Below are positions 31,474-40,010 of a DNA stretch of 64,000 nucleotides, one piece after another. The DNA is from Phytohabitans sp036906915 (GTDB taxonomy: Bacteria; Actinomycetota; Actinomycetes; Mycobacteriales; Micromonosporaceae), in contig NZ_JBAKHX010000020.1 in NCBI RefSeq assembly GCF_036906915.1, positions 1 through 64,000 of the forward strand, given 5' to 3'. Made by a program: the position numbers and the translations under genes. Position 1 is the first letter of the stretch. Each line of letters opens with the position of its first letter. The notes under the pieces are model-generated. The model had not been told where the DNA came from. It did no database searches and saw nothing but the letters and a program-made list of their open reading frames with translations.

Positions 31474-34338
31474 ATGACAGAAGCACCGGAGGGAATGCTC
31501 TTCCGCGACCCTGACCAGCCCCTCCCCACCCGAGTCGCTGACCTGGTCGGCCGGCTCACCCTGGCCGAGAAGGTCAGCCTGTTGCACCAGCACCAGGCGC
31601 CGATCGCCCGTCTCGGGCTCGGCCCGTTCCGCACCGGCACGGAGGCGCTGCACGGCCTCGCGTGGGTCGGCCCGGCCACCGTCTTTCCGCAGGCGGTAGG
31701 ACTCGCCAGCACGTGGAACCCCGACCTCGTCCGCGAGGTTGGCGACGCCGTCGGTGACGAGGTGCGCGGTTTTCACCACAAAGATCCGGAGCGGATCAGC
31801 CTCAACGTCTGGGCGCCCGTGGTCAACCCGCTGCGCGACCCGCGCTGGGGGCGCAACGAGGAGGGGTACTCCGAGGACCCGTGGCTGACCGGCGTGATGG
31901 GCACCGCCTACGCGAACGGCCTGCGCGGCGACCACCCGCGCTACCTCAAGACCGCCCCGACGCTCAAGCACTTCCTCGGGTACAACAACGAGACCGACCG
32001 CTGCACCACCTCCAGCAACCTGCCCCCGCGTGTGCTGCACGAGTACGAGCTGCCCGCCTTCCGGGCGCCGATCGAGGCGGGCGCGGCGGTCGCCGTGATG
32101 GCGTCGTACAACCTCGTCAACGGCCGCCCCGCCCACCTCAGCCCGCTCATCGAGGGCGAGCTGCGCCGGTGGACGGCTGACGACCTGATGGTCGTCAGCG
32201 ATGCCGCCGCCGCGTCGAACATCGCGGGCGCGCAGGCTTACCACCCAGACCATCCTTGCGGGTACGCCGCCGCGCTGCGCGCCGGAATCGACAGCTTCAC
32301 CGAGGACGACACCGACTCCGAGCCCACCATCGAGCGGCTGACCGAGGCGCTGGAGCGCGGTCTCATCGACGAGTCCGATGTGGACCGCGCGGTGCGGAGG
32401 GTCCTGGCGACACGGTTCCGGCTGGGCGAGTTCGACCCGGCGGAGGCCAACCCGTACAACGCCGTCACCGCCGAGGTCATCAACTGTGCCGCCCATCAGG
32501 AACTGGCCCGCGAGGCGGCTCGCCAGTCCATCGTGCTGCTCAAGAACGACGGCCTGCTCCCCCTGTCGGTGGCTAAGGTCGCCGTGATCGGGCCACTGGC
32601 CGACACCGTCTACGAAGACTGGTACAGCGGGACATTGCCGTACGCCGTCACGGCGTACACGGGACTGGTGAACCGGCTGGGAGCGCAAGGCGCGGTCTTC
32701 CACGAGGGTGTCGACCGCGTCGCGCTGCGTTCCTCCGCCGGATATGCGTGGGCGGTCGACCGTCAGGTCGGCGGCCCGGTGCGTGCCGACGTGCCGATGG
32801 CGGCGCCGGAGGCGTGGTTCGACATCTTCGACTGGGGCGAGGGTGTGGTGGCGCTGCGGGCCGCGGCAAACGGTCGCCACGTCGGCGTCGACGACGACGG
32901 CACCCTCGTCAACGACCGGACACAGCCAGGCGGCTGGGTGGTGCGCGAGACGTTCCGCCTCGTCGAACGCGGCTCCGGACACGTGGTGCTGCACCATCTC
33001 GCCAGCGACCGCTACGTCACCGCCGGAGCCGACGCGGTGCTACGCGCGGACGCGGAAGACCCGGAGCGCGCCACTGAGTTCACAGTGGAGCTTGTCACGG
33101 ACGGGGCGCGCGACGCCGCGGCGCTGGCCGCTGACGCGGACGTCGCGGTCGTCGTGGTCGGCAACCACCCGATGGTGAACGGCCGCGAGACAGAAGACCG
33201 GGCCGATCTGGTGCTGCCCCCCGGGCAGGAGGCGCTCGTCAAGGCGGTGCACGCGGCCAACCCGCGCACCGTGCTGGTCGTCAGCAGCAGCTACCCGTAC
33301 GCGGTGGGCTGGGCCGACGAGCACCTGCCCGCGGTGCTGTGGTCGGCGCACGGCGGCCAAGAGTACGGTCACGCGCTCGCGGGGGTGCTGCTCGGCGACA
33401 CCGATCCGGGCGGCCGGCTCACGCAGACCTGGTACCGGAGCGCGGCCGAACTGCCCGACCTCCTCGACTACGACATCATCGCGTGCGACGCCACCTACCT
33501 CTACTACCGCGGTGCACCGCTGTACCCGTTCGGGCACGGACTGAGCTACACGACCTTCGAGTACACCGATCTGCGGCTCGCGGCGACCGAAGTGGACGCC
33601 GACGGCACGGTCGAGGTCAGCGTCGACGTCACCAACACCGGCACACGCACCGGCGACGAGGTCGTGCAGCTGTACACCCGGCAGCGACGCTCGCAGGTGA
33701 AGCAGCCGCTGCGGCAGCTCCGCGGGTTCCGGAAGCTCACGCTGGCACCTGGTGAGCGCGCCACCGTGACGTTCGAGCTGCCGGCGGCCGAGCTCGCGTT
33801 CTGGGACGTGTCCCGAGGCGGGCCGGTCGTCGAGACGGCCCGGCACACCATCCAGGTCGGACGGTCCAGCATGGACATCGCTCTGACCGCCACATTGGCG
33901 GTGCGCGGTGAGCAGATCGCACCTCGGCACCCTGTGGACAGTCCACTGCGAGCGATCGACAACGACGGGTACGCCGGCACGGTGCCGCTGGACGACGTAC
34001 CGAGCGGCACCGACGCCGTCGGCGCGGTCGAGCCGGCGGGCTGGATCGGCTTCGAGCGGGTCGACTTCGGCGACGGCGCGTCCACCGTGGCCGCCCGGGT
34101 GACCAGTCGCAGCCGGGAAGCCGCCGGTGCAAGGGTCACGCTGCGGCTCGACGATCCGGTGTCCGGGCCGGTCGCCGGTACGGTCACCGTTCCATCGGCG
34201 ACCGGACGACACGACTGGACCGAGGTCCGAGCCCCGGTCACCGGAGCGGCTGGCGTACGGGACCTCTATCTGTCATTCGAGGCGCCAGGCGCTACCGTGA
34301 GCTATCTGACGTTCGAAGGCAAGGAGTCTGGTGGCTGA
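31474..34338 (+). CDS. GH3 beta-glycosidase (beta-xylosidase/beta-glucosidase)
   Basis: Large cytosolic family 3 glycosidase, 954 aa, no signal peptide. N-terminal barrel with nucleophile D243 in LMVVSDAAAASN and substrate motifs NVWAPVVNPLRDPRWGRNEEGYSEDP and KHFLGYNNE. The (alpha/beta)6 domain includes SIVLLKNDGLLPL and NPRTVLVVSSSYPYAVGW. Inside it a fascin-like beta-trefoil segment (GRHVGVDDDGTLVNDRT, SDRYVTAGAD) is inserted where other members carry PA14. A fibronectin III-like domain (YPFGHGLSYTTFEY onwards) and a C-terminal CBM6-like module (VEPAGWIGFERVDFGDGAS ... VRDLYLSFEAPG) follow. Start ATG 31474 (or GTG 31471). Overlaps the LacI gene by 8 bp and is preceded by three LacI operators. 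Confidence 0.93.
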   Translation: MTEAPEGMLFRDPDQPLPTRVADLVGRLTLAEKVSLLHQHQAPIARLGLGPFRTGTEALHGLAWVGPATVFPQAVGLASTWNPDLVREVGDAVGDEVRGFHHKDPERISLNVWAPVVNPLRDPRWGRNEEGYSEDPWLTGVMGTAYANGLRGDHPRYLKTAPTLKHFLGYNNETDRCTTSSNLPPRVLHEYELPAFRAPIEAGAAVAVMASYNLVNGRPAHLSPLIEGELRRWTADDLMVVSDAAAASNIAGAQAYHPDHPCGYAAALRAGIDSFTEDDTDSEPTIERLTEALERGLIDESDVDRAVRRVLATRFRLGEFDPAEANPYNAVTAEVINCAAHQELAREAARQSIVLLKNDGLLPLSVAKVAVIGPLADTVYEDWYSGTLPYAVTAYTGLVNRLGAQGAVFHEGVDRVALRSSAGYAWAVDRQVGGPVRADVPMAAPEAWFDIFDWGEGVVALRAAANGRHVGVDDDGTLVNDRTQPGGWVVRETFRLVERGSGHVVLHHLASDRYVTAGADAVLRADAEDPERATEFTVELVTDGARDAAALAADADVAVVVVGNHPMVNGRETEDRADLVLPPGQEALVKAVHAANPRTVLVVSSSYPYAVGWADEHLPAVLWSAHGGQEYGHALAGVLLGDTDPGGRLTQTWYRSAAELPDLLDYDIIACDATYLYYRGAPLYPFGHGLSYTTFEYTDLRLAATEVDADGTVEVSVDVTNTGTRTGDEVVQLYTRQRRSQVKQPLRQLRGFRKLTLAPGERATVTFELPAAELAFWDVSRGGPVVETARHTIQVGRSSMDIALTATLAVRGEQIAPRHPVDSPLRAIDNDGYAGTVPLDDVPSGTDAVGAVEPAGWIGFERVDFGDGASTVAARVTSRSREAAGARVTLRLDDPVSGPVAGTVTVPSATGRHDWTEVRAPVTGAAGVRDLYLSFEAPGATVSYLTFEGKESGG

Positions 34339-35380
34339 GGGCGGGGCGAAGCGCGCCGACATGGTTACCATCACCGACGTCGCCCGGCACGCGGGAGTCG
34401 CGGTGAGCACGGTCTCCTATGTGCTGAGCGGAAAGCGGGCGATCTCGGCGACGACGCGTCAGCGGGTGCTCGCCAGCATCCGGGCGCTCGGCTACCACCC
34501 CAACGCGGGCGCCCGCGCCCTCGCAAGCCGCCGCGCCAACGTCATCGCGCTCGTTCTGCCGCTGCGCTCCGGCATGCACCTGCCCGTGCTGATGCAGTTC
34601 GCGACGGCGGTCGTGACGACCGCGCGCCAGTTCGACCACGACGTCCTGCTGGTCACCGCCGACGAAGGCCCCGACGGGCTGCGACGTATCGCGGCCAGCG
34701 CGATGGTCGACGGCATCGTCCTCATGGACATCGAGATGCACGACCCGCGCGTGCCGCTCCTGCGCGACCTGGAACGGCCAAGCGTGCTCATCGGCTTCCC
34801 CGCCGAGGCCGCCAACCTCACCTGCGTCGACCTCGACTTCTATCGCGCCGGCGCCATCTGCGTCGAGCACCTGGCCGCGCTCGGCCACCGTGACATCGCG
34901 CTGCTCGGCGCGCCAGCGGTGGTCTACGAGCGCGACACCGGGTTCGCGCATCGCACGCGCGCGGGCTTCACAGAGACCGCCGAGCGCTATGGCATCGACA
35001 CGGTCGCGCAGCCGTGCGAGGAAAGCTTCGACGGGGTACGCCAGGAGTTGTCCGGCCTCCTCGAACGCCACCCCAACCTCTCCGGCCTCGTCGTGCACAA
35101 CGAGGCCGCGGTCGCGCACGTGCTCGCCACGCTGCCGCTGCTCGGACGGCAGGTGCCGCACGACATCTCGGTGGTCGCGATCTGCCCGGACGAGGTGGCC
35201 GAGCGCGCCAGTCCGACCCTGTCGTCGGTGCTCATCCCCGCCGAAGACGTGGGGCGGCAGGCGGTGACGCTGCTGATGCGCAAACTGGAAGGGCATCCTG
35301 TGCCGGCCGCGACACTGCTCGACCCGCGCCTGACGGTCCGCGCCAGCACCGCGGCAGTGACAGCCCCCTCCCCCGCCTAG
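34331..35380 (+). CDS. LacI-family repressor of the GH3 gene
   Basis: Sugar-responsive repressor, 349 aa. Helix-turn-helix VTITDVARHAGVAVSTVSYVLSGKRAISATTRQRVLASIRALGYHPN, hinge AGARALASRRA, then a periplasmic-binding-like effector domain ending in the SSVLIPAEDVGRQAVTLLMRKLEG helix. The reading GTG 34331 with AAGGAG overlaps the GH3 stop by 8 bp, so the enzyme and its regulator are one operon. The twin TCGAAGCGCTTCG sites upstream of GH3 are its probable targets, giving negative feedback. The effector is likely a product of GH3 action. Confidence 0.93.
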   Translation: MAEGGAKRADMVTITDVARHAGVAVSTVSYVLSGKRAISATTRQRVLASIRALGYHPNAGARALASRRANVIALVLPLRSGMHLPVLMQFATAVVTTARQFDHDVLLVTADEGPDGLRRIAASAMVDGIVLMDIEMHDPRVPLLRDLERPSVLIGFPAEAANLTCVDLDFYRAGAICVEHLAALGHRDIALLGAPAVVYERDTGFAHRTRAGFTETAERYGIDTVAQPCEESFDGVRQELSGLLERHPNLSGLVVHNEAAVAHVLATLPLLGRQVPHDISVVAICPDEVAERASPTLSSVLIPAEDVGRQAVTLLMRKLEGHPVPAATLLDPRLTVRASTAAVTAPSPA

Positions 35381-35437
35381 GCCCTGGCCGGCACCTACGC
35401 GCCACAAGTCATCAAGATCTAGCGGGCCGCGCAGGGG

Positions 35438-36367
35438 TCAGGCGACGTCGAGGGCTGGGGTGGGAGTGGGGTGCGGGGCCGCGGTGGGCTCGGCCTTCGC
35501 GGCGGCTGCCCGGCGGGTACGGCGGAGCGCGCGCACCGACAACGTGATCGCCACCGCCCAGGCGACCACCACGAACCCGTACACGATGGGCCGGATGTCC
35601 GACGCGACGTCCGCGGCTTTCATGATCGTGCGCGCGTTGGTCAGGACGATGACGCCGCCGACGGCGGCGCCGAGGAGCTGTGCCGGGACGATGCGCACCA
35701 GGTACGCGGCGATCGGCGCGGCGATGAGCCCGCCGACGAGCAGCGCCGCGACTGTCGGGAGTACGAAGCCTTCAGAGCCGAGACCGATCAGGAAGCCCAC
35801 GCTGGCCGCCCCGGCGACCATGAACTCGGCGGTATCGACCGACCCGATCACCTTGCGCGGCTCCATCCGGCCGGAGACCAGCAGTGACGGTGTGGCCACC
35901 GGGCCCCAGCCGCCGCCACCGGTGGCGTCGATGAAGCCGCCCACCAGCCCGACCGGCGCCAGGAACGCGGTGCGCGGGCTGCGGTTGGAGGTACGCGGGC
36001 GAAGTGGGCGCGCAAACCGGACAAGGAGGTAGATACCAAGCGCGAGCAGTATGCCGGACATCCAGGGCGCTGCCGCCTCGGTGGAGATGGAGCTGAGGAA
36101 CGTCGCACCGGCGAACGCCCCGATCGCGCCCGGCAGTGCGATGCGGCGTACCACGCTCCAGTCGACGTTGCCGAACCGCCAGTGCGCGGCACCGGCTGCC
36201 AGGGTGGTGCCGAGTTCGGCCAGGTGCACCGAGGCGGAGGCGGAGGCGGGTGCCAGCCCGGCCACGAGGAGGAGGGACGAGGAGGTGACGCCGTACGCCA
36301 TCCCGAGCGAGCCGTCGATGAGCTGGGCCAGGAGCCCGACAAGAGCGAGCACGATGAGCTTTCGCAC
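35438..36367 (-). CDS. TauE/SafE-family membrane exporter
   Basis: Anion exporter-like membrane protein, 309 aa, about eight helices in two inverted repeats. Repeat hallmarks are QLIDGSLGMAYGVTSS in the first half and GLVGGFIDATGGGGWGPVATPSLL in the second. Family members export sulfite, sulfoacetate or related sulfur anions. GTG 36367 follows AAGGAGG. The cytoplasmic tail is Lys/Arg/Ala- then Pro/Thr-rich. Its promoter contains a 9-bp inverted repeat and CCGATCGG. The next gene upstream on the same strand encodes an Rrf2 regulator, so cysteine/sulfur control is plausible. Confidence 0.85.
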   Translation of the reverse strand: MRKLIVLALVGLLAQLIDGSLGMAYGVTSSSLLLVAGLAPASASASVHLAELGTTLAAGAAHWRFGNVDWSVVRRIALPGAIGAFAGATFLSSISTEAAAPWMSGILLALGIYLLVRFARPLRPRTSNRSPRTAFLAPVGLVGGFIDATGGGGWGPVATPSLLVSGRMEPRKVIGSVDTAEFMVAGAASVGFLIGLGSEGFVLPTVAALLVGGLIAAPIAAYLVRIVPAQLLGAAVGGVIVLTNARTIMKAADVASDIRPIVYGFVVVAWAVAITLSVRALRRTRRAAAAKAEPTAAPHPTPTPALDVA

Positions 36368-36379
36368 TATCGCCTACCT

Positions 36380-36425
36380 CCTTGGCATTTCCGATCGGCT
36401 TGGTCGAGAATCTCTCATGCCAAGG
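36380..36425. promoter_or_regulatory. Inverted repeat spanning the tauE/safE-type promoter
   Basis: CCTTGGCAT (36380-36388) and ATGCCAAGG (36417-36425) are perfect 9-bp inverted arms 28 bp apart. Between them lies CCGATCGG (36391-36398) and GAGAATCTCTC. Possibly the Rrf2 regulator's binding region. Confidence 0.5.
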
Positions 36426-36478
36426 CGCAGGTCAACCCCCGTTCCGCGTCCTGAGACGCACGCCTCCCCAGCGTCCGC

Positions 36479-36554
36479 GATCAAGGGCATCCGCGTCGAT
36501 CAAGGGCGAACGCACGCGGATCGGAGATCAAACCACGTGCGTTTGCCCTTGATC
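36479..36554 (+). repeat. 76-bp GATCAAGG element, copy 6
   Basis: Outlying word at 36479, arms 36498-36519 and 36533-36554 with two differences, loop ATCGGAGATCAAA. The right end faces the Rrf2 stop, 80 bp away, and is followed by GGCGGAAGG and a tandem array. Confidence 0.9.
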
Positions 36555-36565
36555 GGCGGAAGGAG

Positions 36566-36609
36566 GCGCGGGGCCCGCGCGGGGCCCGCGCGGGGCCCGC
36601 GCGGGGCCC
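36566..36609. repeat. 11-bp tandem array, 4 units
   Basis: Four perfect copies of GCGCGGGGCCC between element copy 6 and the Rrf2 stop codon, on the element's right side. Confidence 0.9.
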
Positions 36610-36634
36610 GCGCGGCGCGCGGGCGGACGCGGTG

Positions 36635-37084
36635 CTATGCCCAGGCGCTGGGGTTTGAGGCCAGGTCGCGGACGCGGTCGGGGAGCTTGCCGGTCGCCAC
36701 GTCGGCCAGCGTGACCAGTTCCAGGATCTCGCGCTCGCTGGCGCGCAGGGCGATCCACACTTCCTGGAGCGCGGCCGCGGCGCCGCCGTACCCGACGTCT
36801 TCCGGTCGCTGGCCGCGGATGTGCGCCAACGGCCCGTCGATCACCCGGATGATCTCGGCGAGGGAGATTTCAGTGGCCGGGCGGGCGAGCCAGTATCCGC
36901 CCTCTGGCCCGCGCTGGGCGTGCGCGATGCCGCCCCGGCGCATTTGCAGCAGGATGCTTTCCAGAAACTTGGGCGGGATCTCCTGCGCCTTTGCGATGCG
37001 CTCGGCCGTGAGCGGCCGGTCAGGCGAGGCGGCGAGCTCGGTAGCGGCGCGGAGCGCGTAGTCGACCCGGGCGGACAGTCGCAT
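36635..37084 (-). CDS. Rrf2-family regulator lacking Fe-S cysteines
   Basis: Winged-helix regulator, 149 aa. Starts MRLSARVDYALRAATELAA, the Rrf2 signature; recognition region ERIAKAQEIPPKFLESILLQMRRGGIAHAQRGPEGGYWLARP. The three cysteines that hold the [Fe-S] cluster in IscR/NsrR/RirA are absent (region IRGQRPEDVGYGG has none), so it resembles cluster-free CymR-type members that sense metabolites or act through a partner enzyme. ATG 37084 with -10-like GATAAT 7 nt upstream, probably leaderless. It sits directly upstream of the TauE/SafE gene but is separated by element copy 6. Confidence 0.9.
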   Translation of the reverse strand: MRLSARVDYALRAATELAASPDRPLTAERIAKAQEIPPKFLESILLQMRRGGIAHAQRGPEGGYWLARPATEISLAEIIRVIDGPLAHIRGQRPEDVGYGGAAAALQEVWIALRASEREILELVTLADVATGKLPDRVRDLASNPSAWA

Positions 37085-37091
37085 GAAACCT

Positions 37092-37115
37092 ATTATCCCG
37101 GTCGGCTTTGCCGAC
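37092..37115 (-). promoter_or_regulatory. Promoter and small palindrome of the Rrf2 gene
   Basis: On the minus strand GATAAT ends 7 nt before the ATG. GTCGGCTTTGCCGAC (37101-37115), a 6-bp-arm palindrome, lies just upstream in the spacer region and may be an autoregulatory site. Confidence 0.45.
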
Positions 37116-37190
37116 CTGCGCAGACCTGACGATCTATTCCAGGGCATGGCGCGGGTGGGTGCTCCAGCAAGCGGGTAGGACGGCAACGCC

Positions 37191-37266
37191 GATCAAGGGA
37201 GATCGCATCGATCAAGGGCAAATGCACGCGAAAAAGAGATCCAACCACGTGCATTTGCCCTTGATC
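37191..37266 (+). repeat. 76-bp GATCAAGG element, copy 7
   Basis: Outlying word at 37191, arms 37210-37231 and 37245-37266 with two differences (both G-U wobbles if read on the minus strand), loop AAAAGAGATCCAA. Right end faces the thioesterase stop, 70 bp away. Confidence 0.9.
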
Positions 37267-37336
37267 ACGAACCCCCGGGCCCGATCACCACCCCTATAGA
37301 AGCGTCGACGTAGAAAGGGGCCGGGCACCGCGGGGG

Positions 37337-38212
37337 TTAGGCGCCTACGCGGCGGAGGAGGCCCTCTTGTACGGCTGTTGCGATGTGGCGGCCTTCCAGG
37401 GTGAACATTCGTCCGGTCGCCAAGCCGCGGCTGCCGGACGCCGACGGGCTCCAGCAGTCGTACAGGAACCACTCGTCGGCGCGGAACTGCCGGTGGAACC
37501 ACAGCGCGTGGTCGAGGCTCGCGCCCACGACACCGCCGGGTCCCCACACCTCACCGTGTACGGACAGGACGGAGTCGAGCAGCGTCAGGTCGGACGCGTA
37601 GGCGAGCGCGCATGCGTGCAGCAGCGGGTCGTCGGGCAGCTTGCCGTCCAGGCGCATCCACACCCGCTGGTGCGGGTCGGCGGGGCGATCACCGGGGCGT
37701 ACCCAGCCCGGCTCGCCCACATACCGGACGTCGATGGGGCGCGGGATCGCCGCCCAGATGCCGGCGCGTTCCGAGTATTTGGCCAGCCGGTCGGCCATCG
37801 TGGGCAGCTCGTCGGGGCGCGGCACGTCGAGGGGGGCTGGCGCGTGGTGGTCGAGCCCTTCCTCCTGGCGGTGGAACGAGGCCGCCATGAAGAAGATCGG
37901 CTTGCCGTGCTGGTAGGCCACCGAGCGGCGGACCGAGAACGAGCGCCCGTCGCGGATGTTCTCCACCCGGTACTCGATGGGCTCGGTCGGGTCTCCGGGC
38001 CGCACGAAGTATCCGTGCAGCGAGTGCACGAAGCGGGTCGGCTCGACGGTGCGGCCGGCCGCCACCAGCGCCTGGCCGGCGACCTGCCCCCCAAAGACTC
38101 GCTGGGGGCCGACCGGCGGGCTTACGCCGCGAAACGTCGACTCGCCGATCTGGCTCAGGTCGAGCACTTCGAGAAGCTGGTCGACGGCCGACTGGCCGGT
38201 GAGCGCGCTCAT
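37337..38212 (-). CDS. tesB: Acyl-CoA thioesterase II
   Basis: Double-hotdog thioesterase hydrolysing medium/long-chain acyl-CoA, 291 aa, normal TesB length. First hotdog: RVFGGQVAGQALVAAGRTV and HSLHGYFVRPGD. Second: SLDHALWFHRQFRADEWFLYDCWSPSASGSRGLATGRMFTLEGRHIATAVQEGLLR, which carries the catalytic Asp, Ser/Thr and Gln of the D-T/S-Q triad. Start ATG 38212 overlaps the pyk stop (ATGA), so it is translationally coupled to pyruvate kinase, a pairing common in actinobacteria. Confidence 0.95.
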   Translation of the reverse strand: MSALTGQSAVDQLLEVLDLSQIGESTFRGVSPPVGPQRVFGGQVAGQALVAAGRTVEPTRFVHSLHGYFVRPGDPTEPIEYRVENIRDGRSFSVRRSVAYQHGKPIFFMAASFHRQEEGLDHHAPAPLDVPRPDELPTMADRLAKYSERAGIWAAIPRPIDVRYVGEPGWVRPGDRPADPHQRVWMRLDGKLPDDPLLHACALAYASDLTLLDSVLSVHGEVWGPGGVVGASLDHALWFHRQFRADEWFLYDCWSPSASGSRGLATGRMFTLEGRHIATAVQEGLLRRVGA

Positions 38213-39660
38213 CGCGTGGTGCGGGCCGCCGACGACACTTCGACGAGGGAACCGAGCTGGTGCACTCGCAGGGTGTTGGTGGAGCCGGGGGCGTTGGGCG
38301 GGCTGCCGGCGACCACCACGACGTAGTCGCCCGGGTTGGCCCGGCCGAGGCCGATCAGCGCCTGGTCGACCTGCCGGAACATGTCGTCGGTGTGCCGCAC
38401 GAACGGCACCAGGAACGTCTCGACGCCCCACGAGAGAGCGAGCTGGTCGCGCACCTCCTGGACCGGGGTGAACGCCAGCAGCGGCAGCTCGCAGTGCAGC
38501 CGCGACAGCCGCCGGACGGTGTCGCCGGTCTGCGAGAACGCGACCAGCGCCTTGGCGCCGATGTTGCGGGCGATCTGGGACGCGGCCACGGTGAGCGCAC
38601 CGCCGTGGGTGCGCGGGTCGTGCTGGAGCCGCGGCACGTTGATCGAGCCGGCCTCGGTCGTGGTGACGATCTTCGCCATCGTGCTGACCGTGAGGACCGG
38701 GTACTTGCCGACGCTGGTCTCGCCGGACAGCATCACCGCGTCGGCGCCGTCGAGCACGGCGTTGGCGACGTCGGAGGCCTCGGCGCGAGTCGGGCGGGAG
38801 TTTTCGATCATCGAGTCGAGCATCTGGGTGGCCACGATGACCGGTTTGGCGTTTTCGCGGCAAAGCTGCACGGCGCGCTTCTGCACCAGGGGCACCTGGT
38901 CGAGGGGCAGCTCGACGCCCAGGTCACCGCGGGCCACCATGACGCCGTCGAACGCGTCGACGATCGCCTCCAGGTGGGTCACCGCCTCGGGCTTTTCCAC
39001 CTTGGCCAGCACCGGGCGGATCACGCCCTCCTCGTGCATGATCGAGTGCACGAGCTTGATGTCATCGGGCGAGCGCACGAACGACAGCGCCACCAGGTCG
39101 ACGCCCAGCCGCAGCGCGAAGCGCAGGTCTTCGGCGTCCTTTTCGGAGAGCGCGGGCACGCTGACCGCCACGTTGGGCAGCGAGACGCCTTTGTTGTTGG
39201 AGACCGGGCCGCCCTCGATCACCAGGCAGCGGATGTCGTTGCCCTCGACGGCGCTGACCTCGACCGCGACCTTGCCGTCGTCGATCAGCAGGCGGTCGCC
39301 AGCCTTGACCTCCTGCGGCAGCTTCTTGTAGGTGCACGAGACCCGGTCCTGAGTGCCCACCACGTCGTCACTGGTGATCACCACAGAGTCACCGGTGCGC
39401 CACTCAACGGGGCCCTCGGCGAAGCGGCCGAGCCGGATCTTCGGCCCCTGCAGGTCGGCCAGCACCGCGACCGCGCGCGCCGTCGACCCGGCCGCACCGC
39501 GGACCAGGTGATAGACCTCTTCGTGGTCGGCGTGGCTGCCGTGGCTGAAGTTCAGCCGCGCCACGTCCATACCCGCGTCTACGAGGCCGCGGATGCGCTC
39601 CGGCGACGATGTGGCAGGTCCGAGTGTGCAAACGATTTTCGCGCGGCGTGTCACGGCCAT
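38209..39660 (-). CDS. pyk: Pyruvate kinase
   Basis: Final glycolytic enzyme, PEP + ADP to pyruvate + ATP, 483 aa. Hallmarks: RRAKIVCTLGPATSS, ARLNFSHGSHADH, KVEKPEAVTHLEAI (catalytic Lys), MVARGDLGVELP (Mg site), TQMLDSMIENSRPTRAEASDVANAVLDGADAVMLSGETSVGKYP. The C-terminal allosteric domain is present. It competes for the PEP used by the adjacent dihydroxyacetone phosphorelay. First gene of a pyk-tesB operon. Confidence 0.98.
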   Translation of the reverse strand: MAVTRRAKIVCTLGPATSSPERIRGLVDAGMDVARLNFSHGSHADHEEVYHLVRGAAGSTARAVAVLADLQGPKIRLGRFAEGPVEWRTGDSVVITSDDVVGTQDRVSCTYKKLPQEVKAGDRLLIDDGKVAVEVSAVEGNDIRCLVIEGGPVSNNKGVSLPNVAVSVPALSEKDAEDLRFALRLGVDLVALSFVRSPDDIKLVHSIMHEEGVIRPVLAKVEKPEAVTHLEAIVDAFDGVMVARGDLGVELPLDQVPLVQKRAVQLCRENAKPVIVATQMLDSMIENSRPTRAEASDVANAVLDGADAVMLSGETSVGKYPVLTVSTMAKIVTTTEAGSINVPRLQHDPRTHGGALTVAASQIARNIGAKALVAFSQTGDTVRRLSRLHCELPLLAFTPVQEVRDQLALSWGVETFLVPFVRHTDDMFRQVDQALIGLGRANPGDYVVVVAGSPPNAPGSTNTLRVHQLGSLVEVSSAARTTR

Positions 39661-39682
39661 CAGGCTAGTCCCCTCGCTGGAA

Positions 39683-39699
39683 CGGCCGTCTTCCGGCCG
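39683..39699. terminator. Short hairpin between ptsH and pyk
   Basis: CGGCCG / CGGCCG arms with a 5-nt loop, 51 bp beyond the HPr stop and 22 bp upstream of pyk. A weak candidate terminator of the dhaM-ptsH transcript. Confidence 0.4.
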
Positions 39700-39749
39700 A
39701 CCCCTATTGACCCCTCGTTAGGGCGGGCACCAGCGACCGCCGGATCAGC

Positions 39750-40010
39750 TTAGCTCGCGGAGGTCAACACGGCGGCAACGGCCTCGACGGCCGCAGCGGC
39801 GTCGGCGCCCGTCGCGCGCAGGGTCACAGCCGCACCTGCGGTCGCACCCAGCCCCATGAGTCCGAGTACGCCTCGGGCGTTCGCGACGCGGTCCCGGTAC
39901 CCGATCTCCACCTGTGCCTCGAACCGCGCGGCGGCCTGCACCACCTTGCCCGCCGGCCGGGCGTGCAGGGCGACCGGGAGCACGACGGTGGTCTCAGAAC
40001 TTGCGGACAT
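39750..40010 (-). CDS. ptsH: HPr phosphocarrier protein (Dha-linked)
   Basis: Phosphocarrier of the PTS, 86 aa, relaying phosphate from Enzyme I to DhaM. Phospho-acceptor H16 in ALHARPAGKVVQAAARF. The regulatory Ser46 position of Bacillus HPr (KSIMGVMSLG) is Gly47 here (RGVLGLMGLG) by ungapped alignment, so HPr-kinase-type control is not possible at that site. Start overlaps the dhaM 3' end by 17 bp. Together with EI across the divergent promoter it completes a local phosphorelay. Confidence 0.93.
   Translation of the reverse strand: MSASSETTVVLPVALHARPAGKVVQAAARFEAQVEIGYRDRVANARGVLGLMGLGATAGAAVTLRATGADAAAAVEAVAAVLTSAS

Noticed and set aside
31315..32997. A 560-codon open frame on the - strand
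   Set aside because: Antisense to the GH3 gene, no start signals and no recognisable motif; the GH3 frame is clearly real.
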